Shown here in pieces: positions 1 to 9,258 of a stretch of DNA of 64,000 bases. The notes below the pieces were generated by a model that had not been told where the DNA came from, ran no database searches, and worked only from the letters and a program-made list of their open reading frames with translations. Position numbers and translations under genes: made by a program. Location of the stretch: the NCBI RefSeq assembly GCF_033001325.1, contig NZ_CP133111.1, positions 4,356,501-4,420,500 of the forward strand, given 5' to 3'. Within the stretch, counting starts at the first letter, position 1, and every line of letters begins with the position of its first letter. This DNA is from Rhodopseudomonas sp. BAL398. GTDB taxonomy: Bacteria > Pseudomonadota > Alphaproteobacteria > Rhizobiales > Xanthobacteraceae.

Positions 1-5
1 AGCAA

Positions 6-1019
6 ATGCGTGCGGTGGTTCTTTACGAGCATGGCGACAACGAGCAACTGAAATTCGTCGCGGATTATCCGACGCCGAAAGCCGGCGAGGGCGACGTTGT
101 CGTCAATGTCAAGGCGTCGTCGATCAATTATCACGACGTCTTCACCCGTCGCGGCATGCCGGGCATCAAGGTGCCGCTGCCGGTGATCATCGGGCTCGAC
201 GTCGTCGGCGAGATCGCCGAGCTCGGCGCCGGCGTCGAGGGCTGGAAGGTCGGCGACCGCGTCCTGATCGATCCGGTCAACCGCGTCGAAGGCGGGTTGA
301 TGGGCGAGACCCAGGACGGCGGGCTCGCCGAATTCTGCCGCGCCAAGGCGCATCAGCTGGTGAAGATTCCGGATGGCGTCGGCTTCGAACAGGCCGCGGC
401 GCTGCCGGTGGCCTACGGCACCGCGATCCGGATGATGAACACCATCGGCAAGATCAAGCCCGGCGAGAAGGTGCTGATCCTCGGCGCCTCGGGCGGCGTC
501 GGCGTCTGCTGCGTGCAGCTGGCGAAATTGGCCGGCGCCTATGTGATCGCCTGCGCCGGCAGCGAGGAGAAGGGCCGCCGCCTGACCGAACTCGGCGCCG
601 ACGAGATCATCCTCTACACCCAGGCCGACTTCATGAAGACGGTGTTCGAACGCCACGGCAAGCCGCATCGGCGGCGCTTCGTCGAAGGCGGCGGCGTCGA
701 CGTCGTGGTCAATTTCACCGGCGGCGACACCTGGGTCAAATCGCTGCGCTGCCTCAAGCTCGGCGGCCGGCTGCTGACCTGCGGCGCCACCGCGGGCTAT
801 GCGCCGGTCGAGGATCTGCGCTTCATCTGGACTTTCGAACTGCAATTGCTCGGCTCCAATGGCTGGGAGCGCGAGGACATCACCAAATTGTTCGACCTCG
901 TCGAGGCCGGCAAGCTCAAGGTGCTGATCGACAAATCCTACCCGCTGACCGAGGCCAAGGACGCGGTGCGCATCATCGAGGATCGCGCGGTGTTCGGCAA
1001 AGTCGTGGTGACGCCTTGA
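6..1019 (+). CDS. MDR-family NADPH:quinone reductase-type oxidoreductase
   Basis: A 337-residue medium-chain dehydrogenase/reductase. The N-terminal GroES-like half has NYHD where zinc enzymes carry the catalytic Cys, and there is no GHE motif or four-Cys lobe, so it looks like the zinc-free quinone-oxidoreductase branch. A Rossmann glycine motif GASGGVG starts near residue 160 and should bind NAD(P)H. Its stop overlaps the TTG start of the next gene, so it is translationally coupled and belongs to the ABC-transport/ligase operon. It may reduce an enoyl or quinone intermediate of the imported compound; the substrate is unknown. The 5' context is cut by the window edge, so its promoter is not visible. 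Confidence 0.85.
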   Translation: MRAVVLYEHGDNEQLKFVADYPTPKAGEGDVVVNVKASSINYHDVFTRRGMPGIKVPLPVIIGLDVVGEIAELGAGVEGWKVGDRVLIDPVNRVEGGLMGETQDGGLAEFCRAKAHQLVKIPDGVGFEQAAALPVAYGTAIRMMNTIGKIKPGEKVLILGASGGVGVCCVQLAKLAGAYVIACAGSEEKGRRLTELGADEIILYTQADFMKTVFERHGKPHRRRFVEGGGVDVVVNFTGGDTWVKSLRCLKLGGRLLTCGATAGYAPVEDLRFIWTFELQLLGSNGWEREDITKLFDLVEAGKLKVLIDKSYPLTEAKDAVRIIEDRAVFGKVVVTP

Positions 1020-1447
1020 GCAAGCCCGAGGTCAAAGCGCTCTCGGCCGAGCAGATCCAGCAGATGTTGGACGTGTCGCCGTTCAACCTGTTCCTCGGAT
1101 TGACGGTGGTGTCCGCCGATCCGGTCACGCAGGAAGTGACGATGCGCTCGGCGATGCGGCCGGAATTCGAGCGCCGGCCGGGCTCCAAGCAGTGGCACGG
1201 CGGCGTCATCGCCTCGGTGATCGACACCGTCGGTGATTTCGCGGTCGGCATGATGGTCGGCCGCGGCCTGCCGACGGTGAATTTCCGCGTCGATTATCTG
1301 CGCCCGGCGGTCGACACCGCGTTGGTCGCGGTGTCGCGGGTGCGCCGTGCCGGCAAAAGCGTCGGCATCGCCGACGTCGATGTCTTCAATGAAAAGGGTG
1401 TGCTGCTCGCGATCGGCCGCGGCACTTACTCGACGCTGGAGTCCTGA
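1016..1447 (+). CDS. PaaI-family hotdog thioesterase
   Basis: A 143-residue single hotdog-fold protein. The core segment GGVIASVIDTVGDFAV followed by VNFRVDYLRPA matches the PaaI/acyl-CoA thioesterase pattern (long helix, then a strand carrying the NF-x-DYLRPA motif). It probably hydrolyses an acyl- or aryl-CoA ester in the cytoplasm. The start is TTG, overlapping the previous stop, which implies coupling. In this operon it would release CoA from a product or from a dead-end thioester made by the AMP-forming ligase encoded further down. Family call is firm; substrate is inferred only. Confidence 0.85.
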   Translation: MSKPEVKALSAEQIQQMLDVSPFNLFLGLTVVSADPVTQEVTMRSAMRPEFERRPGSKQWHGGVIASVIDTVGDFAVGMMVGRGLPTVNFRVDYLRPAVDTALVAVSRVRRAGKSVGIADVDVFNEKGVLLAIGRGTYSTLES

Positions 1448-1498
1448 TCGCCGCCACAACACCAGACGCATGTGTTCCGACCCATTGGCAGAGAGAGA

Positions 1499-3109
1499 AT
1501 GACGATGAGCAGGTTGACCAGACGCGATTTCCTGATGACGACCGCCGCGGCCGGACTGGCCGCGAGCTTCGCCGGCTCTGCCGGCGCGGCCACGGCGGCT
1601 CCGAAAAAGGGCGGCACGCTGCTCGCCAGTTGGGGAGGCTTCGAGCCGCAGGCACTGTTCGTGCCGGCCGGCGGCGGCTCCAGCCCGTATTTCACCGCGA
1701 CCAAGGTACATGAGCGCTTGTTCCGGCTCACCTCCGAGCTCAAATTCGAGCCGGAACTCGCCCTCGAGATCAAACCAGCAGCGGATTTCCGCAGCTACAC
1801 CATCAAGCTGCGCGACAATGTGAAATGGCACGACGGCAAGCCGTTCACCGCCGACGACGTCGTCTACAACGCGATGGAATATTGGAAGCCGATTTCCGGC
1901 GGCGTCTCGCTCAACGCGTTGCAAGGCGCCGAGGCGGTCGATCCGCTCACCGTGGTGCTGAAATTCAGCGCGCCGGTGCCGGAATTCTTTCTGAAGTCGG
2001 TGCTCGCCGGCAAGGCCGGCCTGGTGATCGCCAAGCATATCTATGCCGGCAGCAACATCATCACCAATCCGATCAACAACACACCGGTCGGCACCGGCCC
2101 CTACAAGGTCAAGGAATGGGTGCGCGGCAGCCATGTCGAATTCCTGCGCAATGACAATTACTGGGCGCCCGGGCTGCCTTATGTCGACCGGCTGGTGATT
2201 CGCTGGTGGCGCGACCCGGCGTCGCGGTCGGCGGCGTTCGAGGCCGGCCAGCTCGACATCGCCACCTTCAATCCGATTCCCCCGCCAGAAATCACCCGCC
2301 TCACCGCGGGCGGCAAGTTCATCGCCGAGACCAAGGGCTATTCGAACTCGGCCTGGGTGACGACGGTTGAATTCAATCAGCGCCGAGAGATCTTCAAGAA
2401 GCGCGAAGTCCGCCAAGCCCTGATGCAGGCGATCGACCGCGACTTCATCGCCGACACCGTGTTCTTCGGCCGCGCCCATCCCTCGGTCGGCGCCATCGCG
2501 TCGTCCAACACCATCTTCTTCACCAAGGATGTTCAGGCCTATCCGTTCGACGTCAAGAAGGCGGGCGCGATGCTCGACGCCGCCGGCTATCCGATCAAAT
2601 CCGGTTCGCGCTTCAAGCTCAGCCTGGTGTCGGCGGGCTGGTTCGAGGAGAACATCAAGATCGGCCAATACGTCAAGCAGGCGTTCGAGGATCTGTCGAT
2701 CGACGTCGAGCTGACCGTGCCGGATCGCGCCACGTCGTTGAAGCGGATCTATACCGATTACGACTACGACGTCGCGATCTCGAATAATTCCGGCGGCATC
2801 GAGCTGATCCCGACCACGACGCAATACTACACCACCGACGGCATCGTGAAGGGCGCCGCCTTCCGCAACGCCACCGGCTACTCGAATCCCAAAATGGACG
2901 ACATCGTCGCCAAGATGACGGTGGAAACCGACGAGGCCAAGCGTATCGAGCTGGCGCATGCGTTCGACAGCCTGGCCGCGACCGACATCCCGATCCTGCC
3001 GATGGTCGATCTCGAACCGGTGACGATCGCCCGGAGCGATGTTCGCAACCATTCGACGGCGGCGGACTTCATGGGCGACAGCTGGTCCGGCGTCTGGCTC
3101 GACCGCTAA
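1499..3109 (+). CDS. ABC transporter substrate-binding protein, peptide/nickel family 5
   Basis: A 536-residue periplasmic solute-binding protein of the DppA/OppA type. A twin-arginine signal SRLTRRDFL lies at residues 4-12, followed by a hydrophobic stretch and an Ala-rich cleavage region, so export by Tat in a folded state is likely. ATG at 1499 is preferred, with GAGAGAG just upstream; ATG at 1505 is also possible, and a longer frame from 1472 lacks support. SBP_bac_5 signatures include the PYKVKEW and VRQALMQAIDRD regions. It heads a complete importer cassette with 15 bases to the first permease. The ligand is unknown and could be a peptide, a gamma-glutamyl conjugate or another medium-sized solute. 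Confidence 0.9.
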   Translation: MTMSRLTRRDFLMTTAAAGLAASFAGSAGAATAAPKKGGTLLASWGGFEPQALFVPAGGGSSPYFTATKVHERLFRLTSELKFEPELALEIKPAADFRSYTIKLRDNVKWHDGKPFTADDVVYNAMEYWKPISGGVSLNALQGAEAVDPLTVVLKFSAPVPEFFLKSVLAGKAGLVIAKHIYAGSNIITNPINNTPVGTGPYKVKEWVRGSHVEFLRNDNYWAPGLPYVDRLVIRWWRDPASRSAAFEAGQLDIATFNPIPPPEITRLTAGGKFIAETKGYSNSAWVTTVEFNQRREIFKKREVRQALMQAIDRDFIADTVFFGRAHPSVGAIASSNTIFFTKDVQAYPFDVKKAGAMLDAAGYPIKSGSRFKLSLVSAGWFEENIKIGQYVKQAFEDLSIDVELTVPDRATSLKRIYTDYDYDVAISNNSGGIELIPTTTQYYTTDGIVKGAAFRNATGYSNPKMDDIVAKMTVETDEAKRIELAHAFDSLAATDIPILPMVDLEPVTIARSDVRNHSTAADFMGDSWSGVWLDR

Positions 3110-3124
3110 CAAAGGAGAGCCTGC

Positions 3125-4093
3125 GTGCGTCGTATCGTCCTCCGCCGGCTCGCACAGATCATCCCGCTGATCCTCGGGGTGATCGTGCTCAATTTCGCGC
3201 TGATCCATCTGGCGCCCGGGAGCCTGTTCGACGTCATGACGTCGGAGCAGCAGGTGACCGATCCGGCGATGCTGGATCAGCTGCGCCACACCTATGGGGT
3301 GGATCAGCCGGTCACGGTGCAGCTGTTCAAATATATCTGGTCGGTGATGCATCTCGATCTCGGCTACTCGTACCGGCAGAACGCGCCGGTGCTGGACGTC
3401 ATCATGCAGCAATTGCCGGCGACCGTGATCCTGATGCTGGCGGCGATGGCGATCGCGCTGCTTGTCGGCCTCACCGCCGGCGTGGTGGCGTCCGTCAAGG
3501 TCAATACCATCTGGGACAATCTGATCTCGCTCGGCGCGGTGTTCTTCTTCGCGGCGCCGAGTTTCTGGATCGGCATCATGATGACGGTGCTGTTCTCGGT
3601 GAAGCTTGGCTGGTTTCCGGTCGGCGGGATGCGCAAGATCGGAACCGATTACGGGGCGCTGCGCGACGCGCTGGACGTGATGTATCATCTGGTGCTGCCG
3701 GCGACGGCGCTGGGGCTGTTCTACGCGGCGACCTATGCGCGGGTGATGCGCGCCTCGATGCTCGAGGTGTTCCGGCTGGATTTCGTCCGTACCGCGCGCG
3801 CCAAGGGCTTGTCGGGCGGTCGCGTGATCCTGGCCCATGTGATGCGCAACGCCTTGCTGCCGATCGTCACTCTGCTCGGGCTGCAGCTCGGCACCATGCT
3901 GGGCGGCAGCGTGGTGATCGAGGCGGTGTTCAGCTGGCCCGGGATCGGCAGCCTGTTGTTCGACAGCGTGATGAGCCGCAACTATCCGATGGTGCTCGGC
4001 GTGCTGGTGCTCGGCTCGCTGCTGGTGGCGGTGTCCAACGCCACCGTCGATCTGGTTTACCTGCGGCTCGATCCGCGTATCCGGGCAAGATAG
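3125..4093 (+). CDS. ABC transporter permease, DppB/OppB type
   Basis: A 322-residue inner-membrane permease with an N-terminal membrane anchor (ARRLAQIIPLILGVIVLNFAL-like segment) and about six predicted membrane helices. The EAA loop that docks to the ATPase lies near residues 218-245 (FVRTARAKGLSGGRVILAHV). The start is GTG, preceded by AAAGGAGA. It follows the binding protein by 15 bases and is one base from the second permease, so the cassette is a single operon. It should pair with the next gene product as a heterodimeric channel. Confidence 0.92.
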   Translation: MRRIVLRRLAQIIPLILGVIVLNFALIHLAPGSLFDVMTSEQQVTDPAMLDQLRHTYGVDQPVTVQLFKYIWSVMHLDLGYSYRQNAPVLDVIMQQLPATVILMLAAMAIALLVGLTAGVVASVKVNTIWDNLISLGAVFFFAAPSFWIGIMMTVLFSVKLGWFPVGGMRKIGTDYGALRDALDVMYHLVLPATALGLFYAATYARVMRASMLEVFRLDFVRTARAKGLSGGRVILAHVMRNALLPIVTLLGLQLGTMLGGSVVIEAVFSWPGIGSLLFDSVMSRNYPMVLGVLVLGSLLVAVSNATVDLVYLRLDPRIRAR

Positions 4094-4094
4094 C

Positions 4095-4940
4095 ATGCTG
4101 ACCCTCACCATCGAATTCGCCCGACGCTTCGCCCGCAACCGCGCCGCGCTGGTCGGCTTCGTGCTGGTCCTTGTGGTGATCGGCATCGCGCTGGCGGCGC
4201 CGTGGATGTTTCCGCGCGATCCGCTGCGCATCGTCGGCCGGCCGGAATTGTGGCCGTTCACCTCGTCGCGCTATCCGCTCGGTACCGATTCGCTGGGCCG
4301 CGACATCGCCGCGATGATCGCCTATGGGGCGCGCACCACGCTGCTGATCGGGATCTGCGCCAGCCTGACCGCCACCATCATCGGCATCAGCGTCGGAGCC
4401 AGCGCGGCCTATTTCGGCGGCTGGGTCGACGAATTGTTGATGCGCTTCACCGAATTGTTCCAGACGATTCCGAACCTGATCTTCGTGCTGACCATCGTGT
4501 CGATCCTGGGACAGAAGCTCGAATACGTCACCATCGCGGTCGGGATCGTGACCTGGACGCCGATCGCGCGGCTGACGCGCGCCGAATTCATGTCGCTGCG
4601 CGACCGCGAATTCGTCCAGGCCTGCCGCTCGATGGGGATGGGGAATTTCCGCATCATGTTCGGCGAGATCCTGCCCAACGCGCTGCCGCCGGTGATCGTG
4701 CTGTCCTCGCTGGTGATCGCCGGCGCGGTGCTGTTCGAATCCGCGGTGTCGTTTCTCGGCCTCGGCGATCCCAACGTGTCGAGCTGGGGCCGACTGATCG
4801 GCGACGGCCGCACGCTGATCCGCAGCTCCTGGTACATCTGCGCGGTGCCGGGACTGGCGATCATGCTGACGGTGCTGGCGCTTAATCTGGTGGGCGACGG
4901 TCTCAACGACGCGCTCAACCCCAAGCTGAGGGATCGCTGA
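4095..4940 (+). CDS. ABC transporter permease, DppC/OppC type
   Basis: A 281-residue second permease. An N-terminal oppC-N helix (LVGFVLVLVVIGIALAAPW) is followed by the GTDSLGRD periplasmic motif typical of DppC/OppC and five more helices. The EAA loop is near residues 170-195 (FVQACRSMGMGNFRIMFGEI). There is one base between it and the gene before, and one base to the ATPase gene after it. It completes the translocation pore with the DppB-like protein. Confidence 0.92.
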   Translation: MLTLTIEFARRFARNRAALVGFVLVLVVIGIALAAPWMFPRDPLRIVGRPELWPFTSSRYPLGTDSLGRDIAAMIAYGARTTLLIGICASLTATIIGISVGASAAYFGGWVDELLMRFTELFQTIPNLIFVLTIVSILGQKLEYVTIAVGIVTWTPIARLTRAEFMSLRDREFVQACRSMGMGNFRIMFGEILPNALPPVIVLSSLVIAGAVLFESAVSFLGLGDPNVSSWGRLIGDGRTLIRSSWYICAVPGLAIMLTVLALNLVGDGLNDALNPKLRDR

Positions 4941-4941
4941 G

Positions 4942-5947
<1,006 letters not shown>

Positions 5948-5970
<23 letters not shown>

Positions 5971-6937
5971 TCTTTGCGTGCAGTACCAAAGCGCCCGGGG
6001 CGTGGTGCGCGCGGTCGATGACGTCAGCCTCGAACTCGCCGCCGGCGAGACGCTGGGGCTGGTCGGCGAATCCGGCTGCGGAAAATCCACCCTCGGCAAG
6101 GCGATCATGCGCCTGGTGCCGACCTGCGATGGCCTCGTCGTGCTCGACGGCCAGGACATTACCAATATGGCGCCCAAGCCGCTGAAAAAGGCGCGGCAGT
6201 CGATGCAGATGATTTTCCAGGACCCCTATGGGTCGCTCAATCCGCGCCACAGCGTCGGCACCATCGTGGGCCAGCCGCTCAGCATCGCCGGCTGGACCCG
6301 CCGCGACATCAAGGATCGGGTCAGCGAATTGCTCGAGCAGGTCGGGCTGCCGGCCGAGGCGATGGGGCGCTATCCGCACGAATTCTCCGGCGGCCAACGC
6401 CAGCGCCTCGGCATCGCCCGCGCGCTGGCGCTGAGCCCGAAGGTCATCATCTGCGACGAGCCGGTGTCGGCGCTCGACGTCTCGGTGCGGGCGCAGGTGA
6501 TCAATCTGCTCGACGATCTGCAGCAGGCCACCGGGGTCTCGTATCTGTTCATCTCGCACGATCTGTCGGTGGTGGAGCACATCTCCGACCGGCTGATCGT
6601 GATGTATCTCGGCCGCATCGTCGAAAGCGGCCGCGGCGAGGAGATCTGGCACCAGCCGGCGCATCCCTACACCAGGGCGCTGCTGGCCGCCGCGCCGGTG
6701 GCCGATCCGCGGCTGGCGCGAAGCCGGGCCAGGAGCGTGTTGCAGGGTGAATTGCCGAGCCCGCTCAATCCGCCGCCGGGTTGCGCCTTCAACACCCGCT
6801 GCCCGATCGCCCAGGAGCGCTGCCGGGTCGAGCGTCCGGTGCTGCGCAGCGTGGCCGGCGGGCGGCAGGTGGCCTGCCATTACGATCTGCTCGAGCAGCA
6901 CAGCGTGGTGCCCTTTGCCGGGCGCGCAACCGGTTGA
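5948..6937 (+). CDS. ABC transporter ATP-binding protein, DppF/OppF type
   Basis: A 329-residue second ATPase with Walker A GESGCGKST near residue 40, a Q-loop FQDPYGSLNPR, signature FSGGQRQRLGIA and Walker B VIICDEPVSALDVS. The C-terminal CAFNTRCPIAQERC segment and VACHYD end match the oligo_HPY domain. ATG at 5948 lies inside the end of the preceding ATPase gene, so translation is coupled. The two ATPases would form the heterodimeric motor. The next gene, the acyl ligase, starts 23 bases downstream, tying transport to metabolism. Confidence 0.92.
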
Positions 6938-6960
6938 TACCCACATCAGGAGATTGGTGC

Positions 6961-8469
6961 ATGCGTTGGAACAATCTCGGCGACCTGATCGACCGCAGCG
7001 GCGATCTCGAGCGCGAGGCCATCATCGATCTGGTGCAGCCCGGGCAGCCGCGGCGCTACACCCATCGGCAGATCGACCGTCTCGCCAATGGCGTCGCCAA
7101 ATATCTGACCGCTCGCGGCTATGCGCGCGGCACCCATATCGCCATCGCCGCACTGAATCGCGCCGAATATATCGTGGCCTATTTCGGCATCATGCGGGCC
7201 GGTTTCATCGCCGTGCCGGTCAATATCAAGCTGCCGCCCGACACCATCGACTATGTGATGGACGACGCCAGGATCGCGTTGGCCTTTGTCGACGCCGCGA
7301 ACCGCAAATTGGTGCGCCAGGGCATCGAGGTGATCGATTTCGACGATGCCGGGCCGGGCGGGTTCGCCGCCATGATCGAACCCGGCGACTTCGCCACCGT
7401 GGAAGTGACGGCCGACGAGATCGGCCAGATGCTCTATACCTCGGGCTCGACCGGCCGGCCCAAGGGCGTGCCGCTGACCCATCATGGCCAGCTCTGGGCG
7501 CTGTCGACCCGCACCAGCGGCGCGCTCAACGCTACCGACCGCTACATCATCGCGCAGCCGCTGTTTCACATGAATGGGCTGTTCGCGATCAAGACCATCT
7601 TCGCCACCAATGCCTCGGTGGTGCTGCTGCCGGCATTCGAGACCCGCAGCTATATCGAGGCGATCGCGACCTACAAGGTCACCGCGGCGACCGCGGTGCC
7701 GACGATGTGGGCGCGCGTCATCAAGGAGACCGCGCTGCTCGCCACCCACGACATCACCACGATCCGCCGGCTGATGCTGGGATCGGCGCCGATGACGAGG
7801 GGGCTGTGGGATCGCATCAAGCTGGCGCTGCCCGATGTCACCATCTCGATGGGTTACGGCACCACCGAGGCCGGCCCCGCGGTGTTCGGTCCGCATCCCA
7901 AGGGGATACCGACGCCGCCGATGGCGCTGGGCTATCCGATCGATCTCGACAATCTCCGGCTGGTCAACGGCAGCGCCGACGAGGGCGTGCTGTTGATGCG
8001 CAATCCGGCGCTGATGCCGAACTATCACAATCTGCCGGCGCAGACTGCCAAAGCGCTGGTCGATGGCTGGTATTACAGCGGCGACGTGATGCGCCGCGAC
8101 GAAAACGGGTTCTATTATTTCGTCGGACGCGCCGACGATATGTTCGTCTGTTCCGGCGAGAACATCTATCCGGGCGAGGTCGAAAAGCTGCTGGAGCGGC
8201 ATCCGCAGGTCCAGCACGCGGTGGTGGTGCCGCTGCCCGACGAGGAACGCAGCCAGGTTCCGGTGGCGTTCATCGTCGCCCGCGATCAGGCCCATCCGAG
8301 CTTCGACGAGATCCGCCAATTCGCCATCGCCAACGGCCCGGCCTATCAGCATCCACGACGGATCGAATTCGTCGACGAATTGCCATGGGCCGGCACCAAC
8401 AAGATCGACCGCAAATTGCTGATCGAGCGCGCCCGCAGCCTGGAAGCCAGCCGCGGCTGGTCGTCATGA
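6961..8469 (+). CDS. AMP-forming acyl-CoA synthetase/ligase (ANL superfamily)
   Basis: A 502-residue adenylate-forming enzyme. The P-loop-like motif YTSGSTGRPKGV is at about residues 159-170, the MGYGTTEAGP adenine-binding motif follows mid-protein, the SGENIYPGEVE hinge is near residue 400, and the catalytic C-terminal Lys sits in GTNKIDRK near residue 480. It should activate a carboxylic acid with ATP and CoA. ATG at 6961 follows AGGAGATTG; a longer upstream frame runs inside the ATPase gene and is rejected. The ATGA overlap at 8466 couples it to the SDR. The acid substrate cannot be read from sequence. Confidence 0.9.
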   Translation: MRWNNLGDLIDRSGDLEREAIIDLVQPGQPRRYTHRQIDRLANGVAKYLTARGYARGTHIAIAALNRAEYIVAYFGIMRAGFIAVPVNIKLPPDTIDYVMDDARIALAFVDAANRKLVRQGIEVIDFDDAGPGGFAAMIEPGDFATVEVTADEIGQMLYTSGSTGRPKGVPLTHHGQLWALSTRTSGALNATDRYIIAQPLFHMNGLFAIKTIFATNASVVLLPAFETRSYIEAIATYKVTAATAVPTMWARVIKETALLATHDITTIRRLMLGSAPMTRGLWDRIKLALPDVTISMGYGTTEAGPAVFGPHPKGIPTPPMALGYPIDLDNLRLVNGSADEGVLLMRNPALMPNYHNLPAQTAKALVDGWYYSGDVMRRDENGFYYFVGRADDMFVCSGENIYPGEVEKLLERHPQVQHAVVVPLPDEERSQVPVAFIVARDQAHPSFDEIRQFAIANGPAYQHPRRIEFVDELPWAGTNKIDRKLLIERARSLEASRGWSS

Positions 8470-9230
8470 GCGGCGCGCTGGACGGCAAGATCGCGCTGGT
8501 CACCGGCGCCAGCCGCGGCATCGGCCAGGCCATCGCGCTGCGCCTGGCCCGCGACGGCGCCATCGTGGCGGTGCATTACCACGCGGCGGAGGATGCGGCG
8601 CAGCGCACCGTCGCGGCCATTGCGGATGCCGGCGGCAGCGGCTTTGCGGTGCAGGCCGATCTGTCGGATCGCGGCGGCGCAGGCTTGCTGGCGCAGCGGT
8701 TCTCGGCTGAGCTCAGCAGCCGCTATCAAAATGCCACGTTCGATATTCTGGTCAACAATGCCGGGGTGGGCAAGCACGCGACGCTGGAACAACTGACAGA
8801 GGACGATTTCGATCGCATGCTGCAGACCAATCTGAAATCGCCGTTCTTTCTGATCAAGGCATTGCTGCCGGCGTTGCGCGACGGTGGCCGCATCGTCAAC
8901 ATCTCCTCGATGGGAACCCGCGCGGCCTATCCGCGGATGGCCGGCTATGCGCCGTCGAAGGCCGCGCTCGAAGCCCTGACCCGGCTGCTGGCGGTCGATC
9001 TCGGCCGGCGGCAGATTACGGTCAATTCGGTGCAGCCCGGCGCCACCGCGACCGACATGAACGCCAATGCCCGCGATCCGGTGGCCAGCCGCGCCGTCGC
9101 CGAGACCATCGCGCTCGGCCGCGTCGGCCAGCCCGAGGACATCGCCAAAGTGGTGGCGTTCCTCGCCTCCGACGATGGCGGCTGGGTCACCGGACAACAG
9201 ATCGACGCCAGCGGCGGCCAGCGGCTATGA
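8466..9230 (+). CDS. SDR-family oxidoreductase
   Basis: A 254-residue classical short-chain dehydrogenase. The cofactor motif TGASRGIG is at residues 14-21, NNAG appears in the middle, and the active site is SS-x(10)-Y-x3-K (ISSMGTRAAYPRMAGYAPSK). The C-terminus ends in a GGQRL-type tail with the conserved QIDASGG. It probably uses NADPH or NADH to reduce or oxidise a keto/hydroxy intermediate. The start ATG overlaps the ligase stop (ATGA), so the two are coupled. Similarity to FabG-like enzymes makes a beta-keto or hydroxyacyl step reasonable but unproven. Confidence 0.9.
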   Translation: MSGALDGKIALVTGASRGIGQAIALRLARDGAIVAVHYHAAEDAAQRTVAAIADAGGSGFAVQADLSDRGGAGLLAQRFSAELSSRYQNATFDILVNNAGVGKHATLEQLTEDDFDRMLQTNLKSPFFLIKALLPALRDGGRIVNISSMGTRAAYPRMAGYAPSKAALEALTRLLAVDLGRRQITVNSVQPGATATDMNANARDPVASRAVAETIALGRVGQPEDIAKVVAFLASDDGGWVTGQQIDASGGQRL

Positions 9231-9258
9231 TGCCGCGCCTCCCGCCAAAGGACATAAA

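Noticed and set aside
938-4261. A 1107-codon minus-strand open frame opposite the MDR, thioesterase and transporter genes
   Set aside because: It has no recognisable domain, is His/Arg/Asp-rich as expected for the antisense of GC-rich codons, and overlaps several well-supported genes on the plus strand.
6747-8465. Long plus-strand frame leading into the SDR gene
   Set aside because: The upstream 573 codons are an out-of-frame shadow of the acyl ligase; the SDR fold begins at ATG 8466.
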